Below, one piece after another: positions 33,378-40,744 of a stretch of DNA of 64,000 nucleotides. Below the pieces are notes generated by a model, which was given only the letters and a program-made list of their open reading frames with translations, was not told the origin of the DNA and did not search any database. A program made the translations under genes and the position numbers. This DNA comes from Streptomyces liliifuscus (lineage in GTDB: Bacteria > Actinomycetota > Actinomycetes > Streptomycetales > Streptomycetaceae). Position 1 is the stretch's first letter; each line of letters opens with the position of its first letter. The stretch is from contig NZ_CP066831.1 in assembly GCF_016598615.1 (NCBI RefSeq), positions 10,664,001 to 10,728,000 on the forward strand. Direction: 5' to 3'.

Positions 33378-34450
33378 CCGAAGCCGCAGCACACGCCGAA
33401 GCCGCGTCGGACGCCGAAGCCGCAGCGCACGCCGGAGCCGCGCCGGACACCGAAGCCGGAGCGCACCCCGAAGCCGCGCCGGACACCGAAGCCGCAGCAC
33501 ACGCCGAAGCCGCGCCGGACGCCCAAGCCGCAAGGGACGCCGCAGCCCCGGCCCAAGCCTCAGCCTCAGCCGGAGTCGAAGCTCTCCGTCCCGACCGTCT
33601 GGAGCTTGGCGAGGGCATCCGCTGGACCGACCGCGGCATCGTGCTCGTGGACATCCTCGCCGGCCGTCTGCTCACCGCCGTCGGTCACCCCATCGACCCC
33701 CTGCGGCAACTGGCCCAACTGCCCGTTCCCCTGGGCGCGGTGGCCCCCGTGGCCGGTGCCCCCGGCACCTGGATCGCCGCCGCGGGCACCGGGATCTGCC
33801 TGCTCACTCCCGACGGGTCGACGCGGTGGCTGGCACAGCCCGAAGCGGACGCCGCACGGCCCATGCGCATGAACGACGCGACCACCGACCCCTCCGGCCG
33901 CTTCTGGGCGGGCAGCATGGCCTACGACGCCGACGAGGGAGCCGGTTCCCTCTACCGGGTGGACCACGACGGCACGGTGACCCGAGTCCTCGACAACATC
34001 ACGGTGCCGAACGGGCCGGCCTTCACGGCCGACGGCGCCACCATGTACCTGGCCGACAGCGCCCGGGGAGTCGTCAGGCGCTACCCCGTGGACCCGGAAA
34101 CCGCCGAACTCGGGGCCCCTGAGGTGTTCGTCACCGTCGACGACGGCAGCCCCGACGGCATGGTGGTGGATGTCGAGGGCGCCGTATGGGTGGCGGTGTG
34201 GGGCACGGGATCCGTACGCCGGTATCTGCCGGACGGTCGGCTGGACCGCACGCTGAGTCTGCCCGCACGACAGCCCGCGGGTGTGTGCCTGGGGGAGGAC
34301 CTTCTCCACATCACGACTGCTCGTGTGGGACTTGCCGAGCCGGGTCCCTTCGACGGCGCGGTGTTCACCGCCCGTGTCGACGTACCGGGCCGGCCGTCGA
34401 CTGCCTACCGCCACGACGGATCGGCTTCGTTCCCGGGGGAGAGGTCATGA
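33374..34450 (+). CDS. SMP-30/gluconolactonase-like sugar lactonase with repetitive N-terminus
   Basis: 358 residues. The C-terminal 285 residues are a six-bladed SMP-30/regucalcin propeller with metal-binding positions LELGEGIRW (Glu), RMNDATTDPSGRFWAGSM (Asn), NGPAFTADG and DGSPDGMVVD (Asp). It would hydrolyse galactono-lactone to galactonate between the SDR and DgoD. The first about 66 residues are unusual: four 12-residue repeats of the type EAAAHAEAAPDT plus a degenerate fifth. Other family members start near EALRPDRLELGEG, so the repeat is an added extension, or the true start lies downstream. GTG overlaps the aldolase stop and the 3' end overlaps the kinase ATG. Confidence 0.88.
   Translation: MTEAAAHAEAASDAEAAAHAGAAPDTEAGAHPEAAPDTEAAAHAEAAPDAQAARDAAAPAQASASAGVEALRPDRLELGEGIRWTDRGIVLVDILAGRLLTAVGHPIDPLRQLAQLPVPLGAVAPVAGAPGTWIAAAGTGICLLTPDGSTRWLAQPEADAARPMRMNDATTDPSGRFWAGSMAYDADEGAGSLYRVDHDGTVTRVLDNITVPNGPAFTADGATMYLADSARGVVRRYPVDPETAELGAPEVFVTVDDGSPDGMVVDVEGAVWVAVWGTGSVRRYLPDGRLDRTLSLPARQPAGVCLGEDLLHITTARVGLAEPGPFDGAVFTARVDVPGRPSTAYRHDGSASFPGERS
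33380..33523 (+). repeat. Four tandem 36-bp repeats at the start of the lactonase gene
   Basis: Units begin at 33380, 33416, 33452 and 33488 and encode EAAAHAEAASDA, EAAAHAGAAPDT, EAGAHPEAAPDT and EAAAHAEAAPDA; a degenerate fifth (QAARDAAAPAQA) runs to 33559. The period is in frame, so copy number could change without breaking the gene. Confidence 0.85.
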
Positions 34451-35436
34451 AGGACGGCTGGAGGCCCGCCGAAGGGCCGGTGGTCTGCATCGGCGAAACC
34501 ATGGCCGCCCTGGCTCCCGCCCCCTCCGAATCGCTGGAGACCGCCGAGGACCTGCGGGTGTCGGTGGCCGGGGCCGAGTCGAACGTGGCGATGTACCTGG
34601 CAGACCTGGGCGTCCCCGTCTCCTGGCTGTCCGCGCTGGGCGACGACGCGTTGGGGCGGCGTGTGCGCGCCGCTGTCGGCGCGGCGGGCGTCGATGTCAG
34701 CGGCGTGCGCTCCGACCCGGAACGGCCCACGGGCCTGCTCGTGAAGGAGCCGACCGGCACTCGCACCCGCGTCCACTACTACCGCGGCAACTCGGCGGCC
34801 TCGGCACTGGGCCCCGACGTACTGGACGACGCGAGACTGCGGTCGGCCTCCGTCGTCCACCTGACGGGCGTGACCCCGGCACTGTCCCCGTCCTGCCGGA
34901 ACATGGTCGTGGAGGCACTCACCACTCCGCCCGCCGAGCGCCCGTACGCCATCAGCTTCGACGTCAATCACCGCCCGGCCCTGTGGCCGCCGGGGACGGC
35001 CGCCCCTCTGCTGCGCGACCTCGCCGACCGCTCCGACATCACCTTCGTGGGCCTCGACGAGGCACAGGAACTGTGGGACGCCGACCTCGAACCGGCCGAC
35101 GTACGGCAGCTGTTGCCACACCCGCGCCTCCTAGTCGTCAAGGACGGCGGCCGTGCGGCCACCGCCTTCGGCCACGAGGGTGCGTGGACGGTGACCGCCC
35201 TCCGCACGGACGTGGTGGAGCCCGTCGGCGCGGGTGACGCTTTCGCCGCCGGATTCCTGACCGGCCTGCTGCGTGGCGGGGGCATGGAGCGCGCGCTACG
35301 GCTCGGACACATCACGGCCGCGTCGGCCCTCAAGGTGACGGGTGATCATGGTCCGCTGCCGGACGCCGACCGGATCAAACAACTCCTCGACCTTCCGGCA
35401 CAGGAATGGGAGACAGTGGCCGGCGGCCGCCCCTGA
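34447..35436 (+). CDS. PfkB-family sugar kinase, proposed 2-keto-3-deoxygalactonate kinase
   Basis: 329 residues from the ATG overlapping the lactonase stop (ATGA). Ribokinase fold: CIGETMAAL at the start, the AGAESNVAMYLADLG signature near residue 40, and the C-terminal signature VVEPVGAGDAFAAGFLTGLL with the catalytic Asp. It matches 2-keto-3-deoxygluconate kinases of the KdgK type rather than the unrelated E. coli DgoK family. The likely reaction is ATP-dependent phosphorylation of 2-keto-3-deoxygalactonate, feeding the aldolase. It is the last gene of the operon, convergent with the acyl-CoA dehydrogenase 78 bp away. Confidence 0.9.
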   Translation: MKDGWRPAEGPVVCIGETMAALAPAPSESLETAEDLRVSVAGAESNVAMYLADLGVPVSWLSALGDDALGRRVRAAVGAAGVDVSGVRSDPERPTGLLVKEPTGTRTRVHYYRGNSAASALGPDVLDDARLRSASVVHLTGVTPALSPSCRNMVVEALTTPPAERPYAISFDVNHRPALWPPGTAAPLLRDLADRSDITFVGLDEAQELWDADLEPADVRQLLPHPRLLVVKDGGRAATAFGHEGAWTVTALRTDVVEPVGAGDAFAAGFLTGLLRGGGMERALRLGHITAASALKVTGDHGPLPDADRIKQLLDLPAQEWETVAGGRP

Positions 35437-35514
35437 CAGCCCAGTTCGTACGTGGAGACGTTACGGACCCGGCTTTCCGAACGCCCGGCAGATACGTCAC
35501 CCACGCGACGAGGT

Positions 35515-36681
35515 TCACGCCTCGAGTCCCCCTCGCTTGACCAACTGGTCGGCGATGACGTTGCGTTGGATCTCGTTGGTGCCCTCTCCGACGATCATCA
35601 GGGGTGCGTCGCGGAAGTAGCGCTCCACGTCGAATTCGGTCGAGTAGCCGTAACCGCCGTGGATGCGGACGGCGTTGAGGGCGATCTGCATGGCTGTCTC
35701 GGAGGCGAACAGCTTGGCCATGCCCGCTTCCATGTCGACCCGACGGCCTGCCTCAGCCTCCCGGGCCGCGTACAGGGTGAGCTGGCGGGCGGCGGTGAGT
35801 GAAGTCGCCATGTCCGCCAGGTAGTTGCCGACCGACTGGTGCTGCCAGATGGGCTTGCCGAACGACTCCCGCTGCTGCGCGTAGGCGAGCGAGTCCTCCA
35901 GCGCGGCCCGGCCCACACCGAGCGCGCGGGCGGCGACCTGGAGCCGCCCGGTCTCCAGCCCCTTCATCATCTGTGCGAACCCCTTGCCCTCGACACCACC
36001 GAGTACCGCGTCCGCCGACGCCTGGTGGTCCTCGAACGACAACTCGCAGCTCTCCACGCCCTTGTAGCCGAGCTTGGGCAGGTCACGCGAGACGGTGAGC
36101 CCGGGACCGTGCTCCACGAGCAGGATCGAGATGCCCCGGTGGGCGGGGGCGGCGTCCGGGTCGGTCTTGCACAGGAGCGCGATCAGCCGGGAGCGGCGGG
36201 AGTTGGTGATCCAGGTCTTGGACCCGTTGACGAGATAGCCGTCGGCGTTCCTGCGGGCGACGGTGCGCATCGCCTGGAGGTCGGAGCCTCCGCCGGGCTC
36301 GGTGAGCGCCATGGTCGCCCGGATCTCACCGGTGGCCATCCTCGGCAGATAGCGCAGCTTCTGCTCCTCGGTGCCGAAGCGCAGCAGCAGTTTGGCGACC
36401 ACGGTGTGACCCCCCATCGCACCCGCCAGACTCATCCAGCCCCGGGCCAGTTCCTCGGTGACCAGGACGTAGCACGGCATAGAGACCGGGGTGCCGCCGT
36501 ACTCCTCCGGAACGGCGAGGCCGAAGATGCCCAGTGCCTTCATCCGCTCGATCAGAGCCTCGGGGTAGGTGTCCGAGTGTTCCAGCTCCCGTACGACGGG
36601 CTTGACGTCCCTGTCGACGAAGTCGTGCACCGTCCTGATGATGAACTGCTCGTCCTCGGACAGGGTGTCGAGTGTGCTCAC
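35515..36681 (-). CDS. Acyl-CoA dehydrogenase
   Basis: 388 residues with the full acyl-CoA dehydrogenase layout: N-terminal helical domain, middle beta domain (TMALTEPGGGSDLQAMRT, SKTWITNSRRS) and C-terminal helical domain (YAQQRESFGKPIWQHQSV, VRIHGGYGYSTEFDVERYFRD, IVGEGTNEIQR). The Glu of EGTNEIQ is at the position of the catalytic base of short/medium-chain enzymes. It oxidises acyl-CoA to enoyl-CoA with FAD and electron transfer flavoprotein. The gene lies 45 bp downstream of the alpha/beta hydrolase on the same strand, so they may be co-transcribed. Chain length or branched substrate cannot be told. Confidence 0.93.
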   Translation of the reverse strand: MSTLDTLSEDEQFIIRTVHDFVDRDVKPVVRELEHSDTYPEALIERMKALGIFGLAVPEEYGGTPVSMPCYVLVTEELARGWMSLAGAMGGHTVVAKLLLRFGTEEQKLRYLPRMATGEIRATMALTEPGGGSDLQAMRTVARRNADGYLVNGSKTWITNSRRSRLIALLCKTDPDAAPAHRGISILLVEHGPGLTVSRDLPKLGYKGVESCELSFEDHQASADAVLGGVEGKGFAQMMKGLETGRLQVAARALGVGRAALEDSLAYAQQRESFGKPIWQHQSVGNYLADMATSLTAARQLTLYAAREAEAGRRVDMEAGMAKLFASETAMQIALNAVRIHGGYGYSTEFDVERYFRDAPLMIVGEGTNEIQRNVIADQLVKRGGLEA

Positions 36682-36695
36682 GCGGTGACGCTCCT

Positions 36696-36744
36696 TGCTC
36701 AGAGTTCAGGCTTGAGAGCTCAGGGCTCAGATTTGAGGGTTCAG
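36696..36744. repeat. Seven tandem 7-bp repeats, consensus NNYTSAG
   Basis: Seven consecutive heptamers: TGCTCAG, AGTTCAG, GCTTGAG, AGCTCAG, GGCTCAG, ATTTGAG, GGTTCAG. The tract fills the gap between the alpha/beta hydrolase and the acyl-CoA dehydrogenase and covers the last codons of the hydrolase. A 7-bp period in such a place can shift the hydrolase C-terminus and the spacing to the next gene. Confidence 0.8.
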
Positions 36745-37566
36745 TGGTCGTGAGAGGGCATGGAAGGCGGCGATCCGCTCCCACATGGCGACGGGATGCG
36801 AGTACATCGGCCAATGTCCGCTGTGGGGAATCTCCGCCAGCTCCACACCACCCGCGGCCAGTGTCTTCAGGTACGACAGTGAGGAGTTCTCCTCGCCGTA
36901 CATGAACATGCTCGGGAACGGGAGCGCGAGGAATTTCGCCATCAGGTCGCCGTGGTCGGACAGGTCGACCATCGACTCGAAGATTCCGCGCACCGCACCG
37001 GCCCGTACCTTGTGACGCACGCTCACCGCGTAGAGCGCACTGGACGAGGACGGTGAACGGCGGACGCGTTCGCTGAATTCCGCGAGGAAGCCCTCCGCGT
37101 CGTCCGACGCGTGCGTGACGATCTGCCGGCTCAGGAAGCAGTCCTCCGGGGCGACGTTTCCCTCGATGTCGACGAAGCTCAGAACCCGGTCGGGTTCCTG
37201 GTGCGCCAGCATCAGCGCGGTCAGACCGCCCATGGAATGCCCGACGAGATGAAAACGCGGAATTCCCAAGCGTTCGAGAACGGCTCGGGCGGTCTTCACC
37301 AGGAACGGAATCGATATCCGGGACAGGTCCGCGCAGGAAGTCTCCCCGCAGCCCGGTGCGTCGTAGACGAGAAACGGGTGACCGGCGAAGGACGCCTGGT
37401 GAGCGATGTCGAGATAGTCCTCCTTGGTCGAGCCGAAGCCGTGGAGGAAGACGATCGGTGCGCCTTCGCCGTGTCGGCGGGTCGTGGCCACGTCGAGGCT
37501 CACGCCGTCGACCCGCACTTCCAGGTGTTCGTTGATCAGTTCCACGTCATCAGGGTCCATCGGCAT
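36727..37566 (-). CDS. Alpha/beta hydrolase fold protein
   Basis: About 279 residues from the ATG at 37566; the frame is open to a GTG at 37731, but that part (VCSAAGQDGKPLAERP) does not look like hydrolase sequence. Core motifs: oxyanion segment FLHGFGSTKEDY, nucleophile elbow VGHSMGG, and His in PHSGHWPMYSHP near the C-terminus. The fold covers esterases, C-C bond hydrolases and thioesterases; substrate not assigned. It is divergent from the dehydratase gene at 37774 and precedes the acyl-CoA dehydrogenase. A tandem 7-bp repeat covers its last codons, so its C-terminal residues may differ between strains. Confidence 0.85.
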   Translation of the reverse strand: MPMDPDDVELINEHLEVRVDGVSLDVATTRRHGEGAPIVFLHGFGSTKEDYLDIAHQASFAGHPFLVYDAPGCGETSCADLSRISIPFLVKTARAVLERLGIPRFHLVGHSMGGLTALMLAHQEPDRVLSFVDIEGNVAPEDCFLSRQIVTHASDDAEGFLAEFSERVRRSPSSSSALYAVSVRHKVRAGAVRGIFESMVDLSDHGDLMAKFLALPFPSMFMYGEENSSLSYLKTLAAGGVELAEIPHSGHWPMYSHPVAMWERIAAFHALSRPLNPQI

Positions 37567-37734
37567 GGCCGCGTGATTCAAAGACCGATCGGGTCTCTCA
37601 GCGAGTGGCTTCCCGTCTTGCCCTGCGGCGGAACATACGGGCATCACGGCTCGCATCGGCACGTCGGGCACGATCGACGCCCGACGTCCGGCCAACTTCA
37701 TCTCGTCGTCCTCGAAGATCGCCCGGCTCACGTG

Positions 37735-37768
37735 ACAACATCAAGGACGCGACAACCTCAAGGACGCA
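37735..37768 (+). repeat. 17-bp direct duplication carrying the ribosome binding site
   Basis: ACAACATCAAGGACGCG and ACAACCTCAAGGACGCA are adjacent and match at 15 of 17 positions. Each contains CAAGGAC. The second copy ends five bases before the ATG at 37774 and probably serves as the Shine-Dalgarno; the first would be a spare. Confidence 0.7.
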
Positions 37769-37773
37769 ACGGA

Positions 37774-38646
37774 ATGCAGCCCACCCCCGTCCCGCTCGGT
37801 TCCTACGTCGAGTCGTGGCACCCCGCACCCGTCAAGGACGAAGACCCTCTTCTCTCTGGCCCGGCCGCGGCCATGTCGGCGCTCCTGGACCTGCCCGACA
37901 CCGCTACCGAGGCCGGAGACCCCCTGCCGCCGCTCTGGCAGTGGTTGTACTTCCTGCACTGGCCCGCCCAGCACGAACTCGGCCCCGACGGGCACCTGCG
38001 AGACGCCCGATTCCTGCCGCCCGTCCCCGACCGGCAGCGCATGTTCGCCGGGGGCCGTTGCACGGTCCACCGGCCGCTGCGCCTCGGCGAACCCGCCGAG
38101 CGCGTCAGCAGCCTCGGCGCGGTGACTCCCAAGCACGGCCGCACGGGAGAACTGCTGTTCGTCACCGAGCGAATTGAGTTCCGGCAGTCCGGCCGCACCT
38201 GCCTGGTCGAGGAACAGGACATCGTCTACCGGTCGGGACGCGGCGTCGAACGCGACCGTCCGGCCGTGCTCGACGATTCCGCCGTCCCGGAGGCCGAGGG
38301 CCCCTGGCAGCTGCGCATCCAGCCGGACCCCACGCTGCTGTTCCGGTTCAGCGCACTCACCGCCAACGCCCACCGCATCCACTACGACATGCCGTACTGC
38401 CTGGACACCGAGGGCTACCCCGGCCTCGTCGTCCATGGCCCGCTGCTGGCCCTGCTCATGCTGGAGCTGGTCCGCCGCAACGCGCCGGAGCGGCAGGTGA
38501 GGTCCCTGTCCTACCGGCTGCGGCGGCCGATGTTCGCCGGTGAGCACATCCTGGCCGGCGGCACGCCCTCCGGCTCGAAGGCCCGACTCCACATCGCCGG
38601 CCACCGGGAGGCACGGCATGCCACCGCCGAGGTGTCCTTCGCCTGA
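37774..38646 (+). CDS. HTD2/MeaC-like acyl-CoA dehydratase (FAS1-like hot-dog fold)
   Basis: 290 residues from the ATG at 37774. It has two hot-dog halves: an N-terminal FAS1-dehydratase-like half (LWQWLYFLHWPAQHELGPDG, RMFAGGRC) and a C-terminal half with the hydratase motif FRFSALTANAHRIHYDMPYC followed by YPGLVVHGPLLALLMLEL. His and Tyr of AHRIHYD match the catalytic pocket of HTD2-type 3-hydroxyacyl dehydratases and mesaconyl-C4-CoA hydratase. It would hydrate or dehydrate a short acyl-CoA, complementing the nearby acyl-CoA dehydrogenase. It is divergent from the alpha/beta hydrolase; the three RraA genes follow on the opposite strand. Confidence 0.85.
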   Translation: MQPTPVPLGSYVESWHPAPVKDEDPLLSGPAAAMSALLDLPDTATEAGDPLPPLWQWLYFLHWPAQHELGPDGHLRDARFLPPVPDRQRMFAGGRCTVHRPLRLGEPAERVSSLGAVTPKHGRTGELLFVTERIEFRQSGRTCLVEEQDIVYRSGRGVERDRPAVLDDSAVPEAEGPWQLRIQPDPTLLFRFSALTANAHRIHYDMPYCLDTEGYPGLVVHGPLLALLMLELVRRNAPERQVRSLSYRLRRPMFAGEHILAGGTPSGSKARLHIAGHREARHATAEVSFA

Positions 38647-38719
38647 GCGACGGCACAGCCGCTGCACCGTCCGGTCATGGCGTACGCCGTGGAGTCGTCC
38701 GGTGCGATCGCCGTGCGGA

Positions 38720-39331
38720 TCAAAGTCCGTAGTACTCAAGCGTGGTCGTGCCGGCGCGGATCGCTGTCAGGGCATGCCGCTCGGCGGCCACCCGCGCGTC
38801 GGACCCGTCTAGGGTCTCGGTCACCGCCTGCGCGGGGACGACGACCACGCCGTCCGCGTCTCCGACGACGAGGTCTCCGGGGCGTACGACCACCCCGCCC
38901 ACGCGGACGGGAACGGCGACCTGCCCGGGGTGCTCCTTGCCGGTGCCCACCACCGTGACGTGGCGTGCGAAGACGGGGAAGGCCAGCGCCGCCTGCTCGG
39001 CGACGTCCCGTACGCCGCCGTCCACGACCAGTCCCAGGATGCCCCGGTGCTGTGCCGCGACGGCGAGGATCTCGCCCCAGTGCCCGTGCGCGGCGCCCTG
39101 GAGGTCGACCACGAGGACGCTGCCGGCCGGGGCCGCGGCCACGGCACGGTGCAGCGCGAGGTTGTCGCCGCCGATGCCCCGTACGGTGAACGCCGGCCCG
39201 GCCACCCGGGCTCCCGGCCACACGGCCCGTAGCGCCGGATCGCAGGCGTGGGCGGCCGATGAGGACGCCTCGAAGAGGGTGGCCGTGCTGTGACCGCGCG
39301 CCGCGTCCGCCGCCGGTTCCGTGTGGGTCAT
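38720..39331 (-). CDS. RraA-family aldolase/decarboxylase-like protein (third of three tandem)
   Basis: 203 residues from the ATG at 39331, which overlaps the stop of the upstream paralogue (ATGA). The family fold is shown by PGARVAGPAFTVRG, APAGSVLVVDLQG, LVVDGGVRD (Arg and Asp of the active site) and VVRPGDLVVGDADGVVVVP. Homologues with this motif are class II aldolases acting on 4-carboxy-4-hydroxy-2-oxoadipate or 4-hydroxy-4-methyl-2-oxoglutarate, or oxaloacetate decarboxylases. The 203-residue length is that of the enzyme-type subgroup rather than short RraA. It is terminal in a three-gene RraA operon. Exact substrate unknown. Confidence 0.88.
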   Translation of the reverse strand: MTHTEPAADAARGHSTATLFEASSSAAHACDPALRAVWPGARVAGPAFTVRGIGGDNLALHRAVAAAPAGSVLVVDLQGAAHGHWGEILAVAAQHRGILGLVVDGGVRDVAEQAALAFPVFARHVTVVGTGKEHPGQVAVPVRVGGVVVRPGDLVVGDADGVVVVPAQAVTETLDGSDARVAAERHALTAIRAGTTTLEYYGL

Positions 39332-40002
39332 GACCGCCTCGTCTGAAGGTGGTGGTAGCCGAACTTCTCGCGGGCCGCGCGCAGGGAACTGCCCGCGCGT
39401 ACGGCCGCGACGATGTCGGACTCGACGCGTTCGATCTGTACGGCGGTCTCGGCGATCCGCTCCGCGTCGGCGGCCGGGACGGCGACCACGCCGTCCGCGT
39501 CGGCGCACACGAGGGTGCCGGTGCGGATCTCGACACCCGACACGGTCACCGGTTCGCCGACGGCCACCAGGCGTACCCGGTCCTTGCCGGTGCGCATGAA
39601 CCGCCCGCGGCTGAAAAGCGGGTACGAGTGCGCCAGGGAGGCGGACACATCGCGGCAGACGCCGTCGATGACGGTGCCGGCGATGCCGCGGGCCGCCGCG
39701 GTCTCGGTCATGATGCCGCCCCATACGGTGACGTCCGTACGGCCCTCGTTGCCGATGACGACGACCGAGCCCGGCGGCACGTCGTCGAGGAAGTCGCCCA
39801 CCGTGCCCCCGGCGGTGCCGTCGACGGGCGCGTAGCGCACGGTGAAGGCCGGGCCCACCGCGCGGAATCCGTTCGACAAGGGGGACAGGCCGTGGGCGGC
39901 GCCTTCGATCCCGATGCGGTCGAGCGCGTCGGAGATCGACGCGGTGGGCAGCTCGCGCAGCCGAGCCAGGACGTCGCCGCGCCCGTCGAGGCCCGCCATC
40001 AC
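39328..40002 (-). CDS. RraA-family aldolase/decarboxylase-like protein (second of three tandem)
   Basis: 224 residues; both ends overlap the neighbouring paralogues by four bases. Motifs: LPTASISDALDRIGI at the N-terminus, VPPGSVVVIGNEGRTD, VIDGVCRDVSASLA with the active-site Arg-Asp, and LVCADADGVVAVPAADAERI. This is closest to the HMG/CHA aldolase subgroup. The N-terminal SDALD segment is also present in the first paralogue but absent from the third, so the three are diverged family members rather than recent copies. They might act on related substrates or form a mixed oligomer; homo-hexamers or trimers are usual. Confidence 0.88.
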   Translation of the reverse strand: MMAGLDGRGDVLARLRELPTASISDALDRIGIEGAAHGLSPLSNGFRAVGPAFTVRYAPVDGTAGGTVGDFLDDVPPGSVVVIGNEGRTDVTVWGGIMTETAAARGIAGTVIDGVCRDVSASLAHSYPLFSRGRFMRTGKDRVRLVAVGEPVTVSGVEIRTGTLVCADADGVVAVPAADAERIAETAVQIERVESDIVAAVRAGSSLRAAREKFGYHHLQTRRS

Positions 40003-40670
40003 TTCGCCTCCGTTCCGGCCAGGCGGGCGTCCCGCATCGCCTGCGGCAGGGGAACTCCGGTCCGCACCTCCGCCTCGATGGCCGCCTCGCGTTCGGCGAT
40101 GCGCCGGGCGGCCGCCAGTACCTCGGAGGCCCGCTCGCGGGGGACGACCACGACGCCGCCCTCGTCCGCCATCACCACGTCGCCGGGGCGCACGGTCACG
40201 TCGCCGAGGAGGACCGGCTCGCCGGTCGACCTCTGCCGCAGTCGGCCGCGCGCGGTGACCGGCACCTGGGCGCGCGCGAAAACGGGAAAGCCGAGCTCCC
40301 GGGCCTGGCCCACGTCCCGGCAGGCGCCGTCGGTGACGACCCCGCGCACGGAACGCGCCGCGGCGCCGACGCTCACGATGCCGCCCCAGGTGGAGACATC
40401 GGTACGGCCGCCGCAGGCGACCACCATGACGTCGTCGGGGCCGGCTCCGGCGATCGCGCCGGTGAGGATGTGGGCACCGCCGTGGTCCGAGCCGAGCGGT
40501 TCAAGTGGTTCGAGCTCGACGGTCACCGCGAACCCGGCCACCTTCGGCCTGCCCCACATGGGTGGCAGGCCGCCCTGCCCCGGCGGGAGGCCACAGGCAT
40601 CGAGGGCGTCGGACACGGCGGCTGTGTCCAGGGCCGTGAACTGGGTCAACACGGTTGCTTCAGCGCTCAT
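39999..40670 (-). CDS. RraA-family aldolase/decarboxylase-like protein (first of three tandem)
   Basis: 223 residues from the ATG at 40670; a second in-frame ATG at 40694 would add eight residues, and GAGGGG favours the inner one. Motifs: LDTAAVSDALDACGL, GPDDVMVVACGGRTD, VVTDGACRDVGQAR and VVMADEGGVVVVPRER. It heads the operon and is divergent from the LysR gene with 74 bp between starts, the classic LysR-target arrangement. A substrate-linked inducer such as a keto-dicarboxylate is therefore likely. The DGACRD motif suggests catalytic competence. Confidence 0.88.
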   Translation of the reverse strand: MSAEATVLTQFTALDTAAVSDALDACGLPPGQGGLPPMWGRPKVAGFAVTVELEPLEPLGSDHGGAHILTGAIAGAGPDDVMVVACGGRTDVSTWGGIVSVGAAARSVRGVVTDGACRDVGQARELGFPVFARAQVPVTARGRLRQRSTGEPVLLGDVTVRPGDVVMADEGGVVVVPRERASEVLAAARRIAEREAAIEAEVRTGVPLPQAMRDARLAGTEAK

Positions 40671-40744
40671 GCCCCTCAGTGAAACAAGCGGCATCCATAT
40701 ACTGAAGGTCTGATTCCCTCTCTTGCCGATATGTGGAGCGACTG

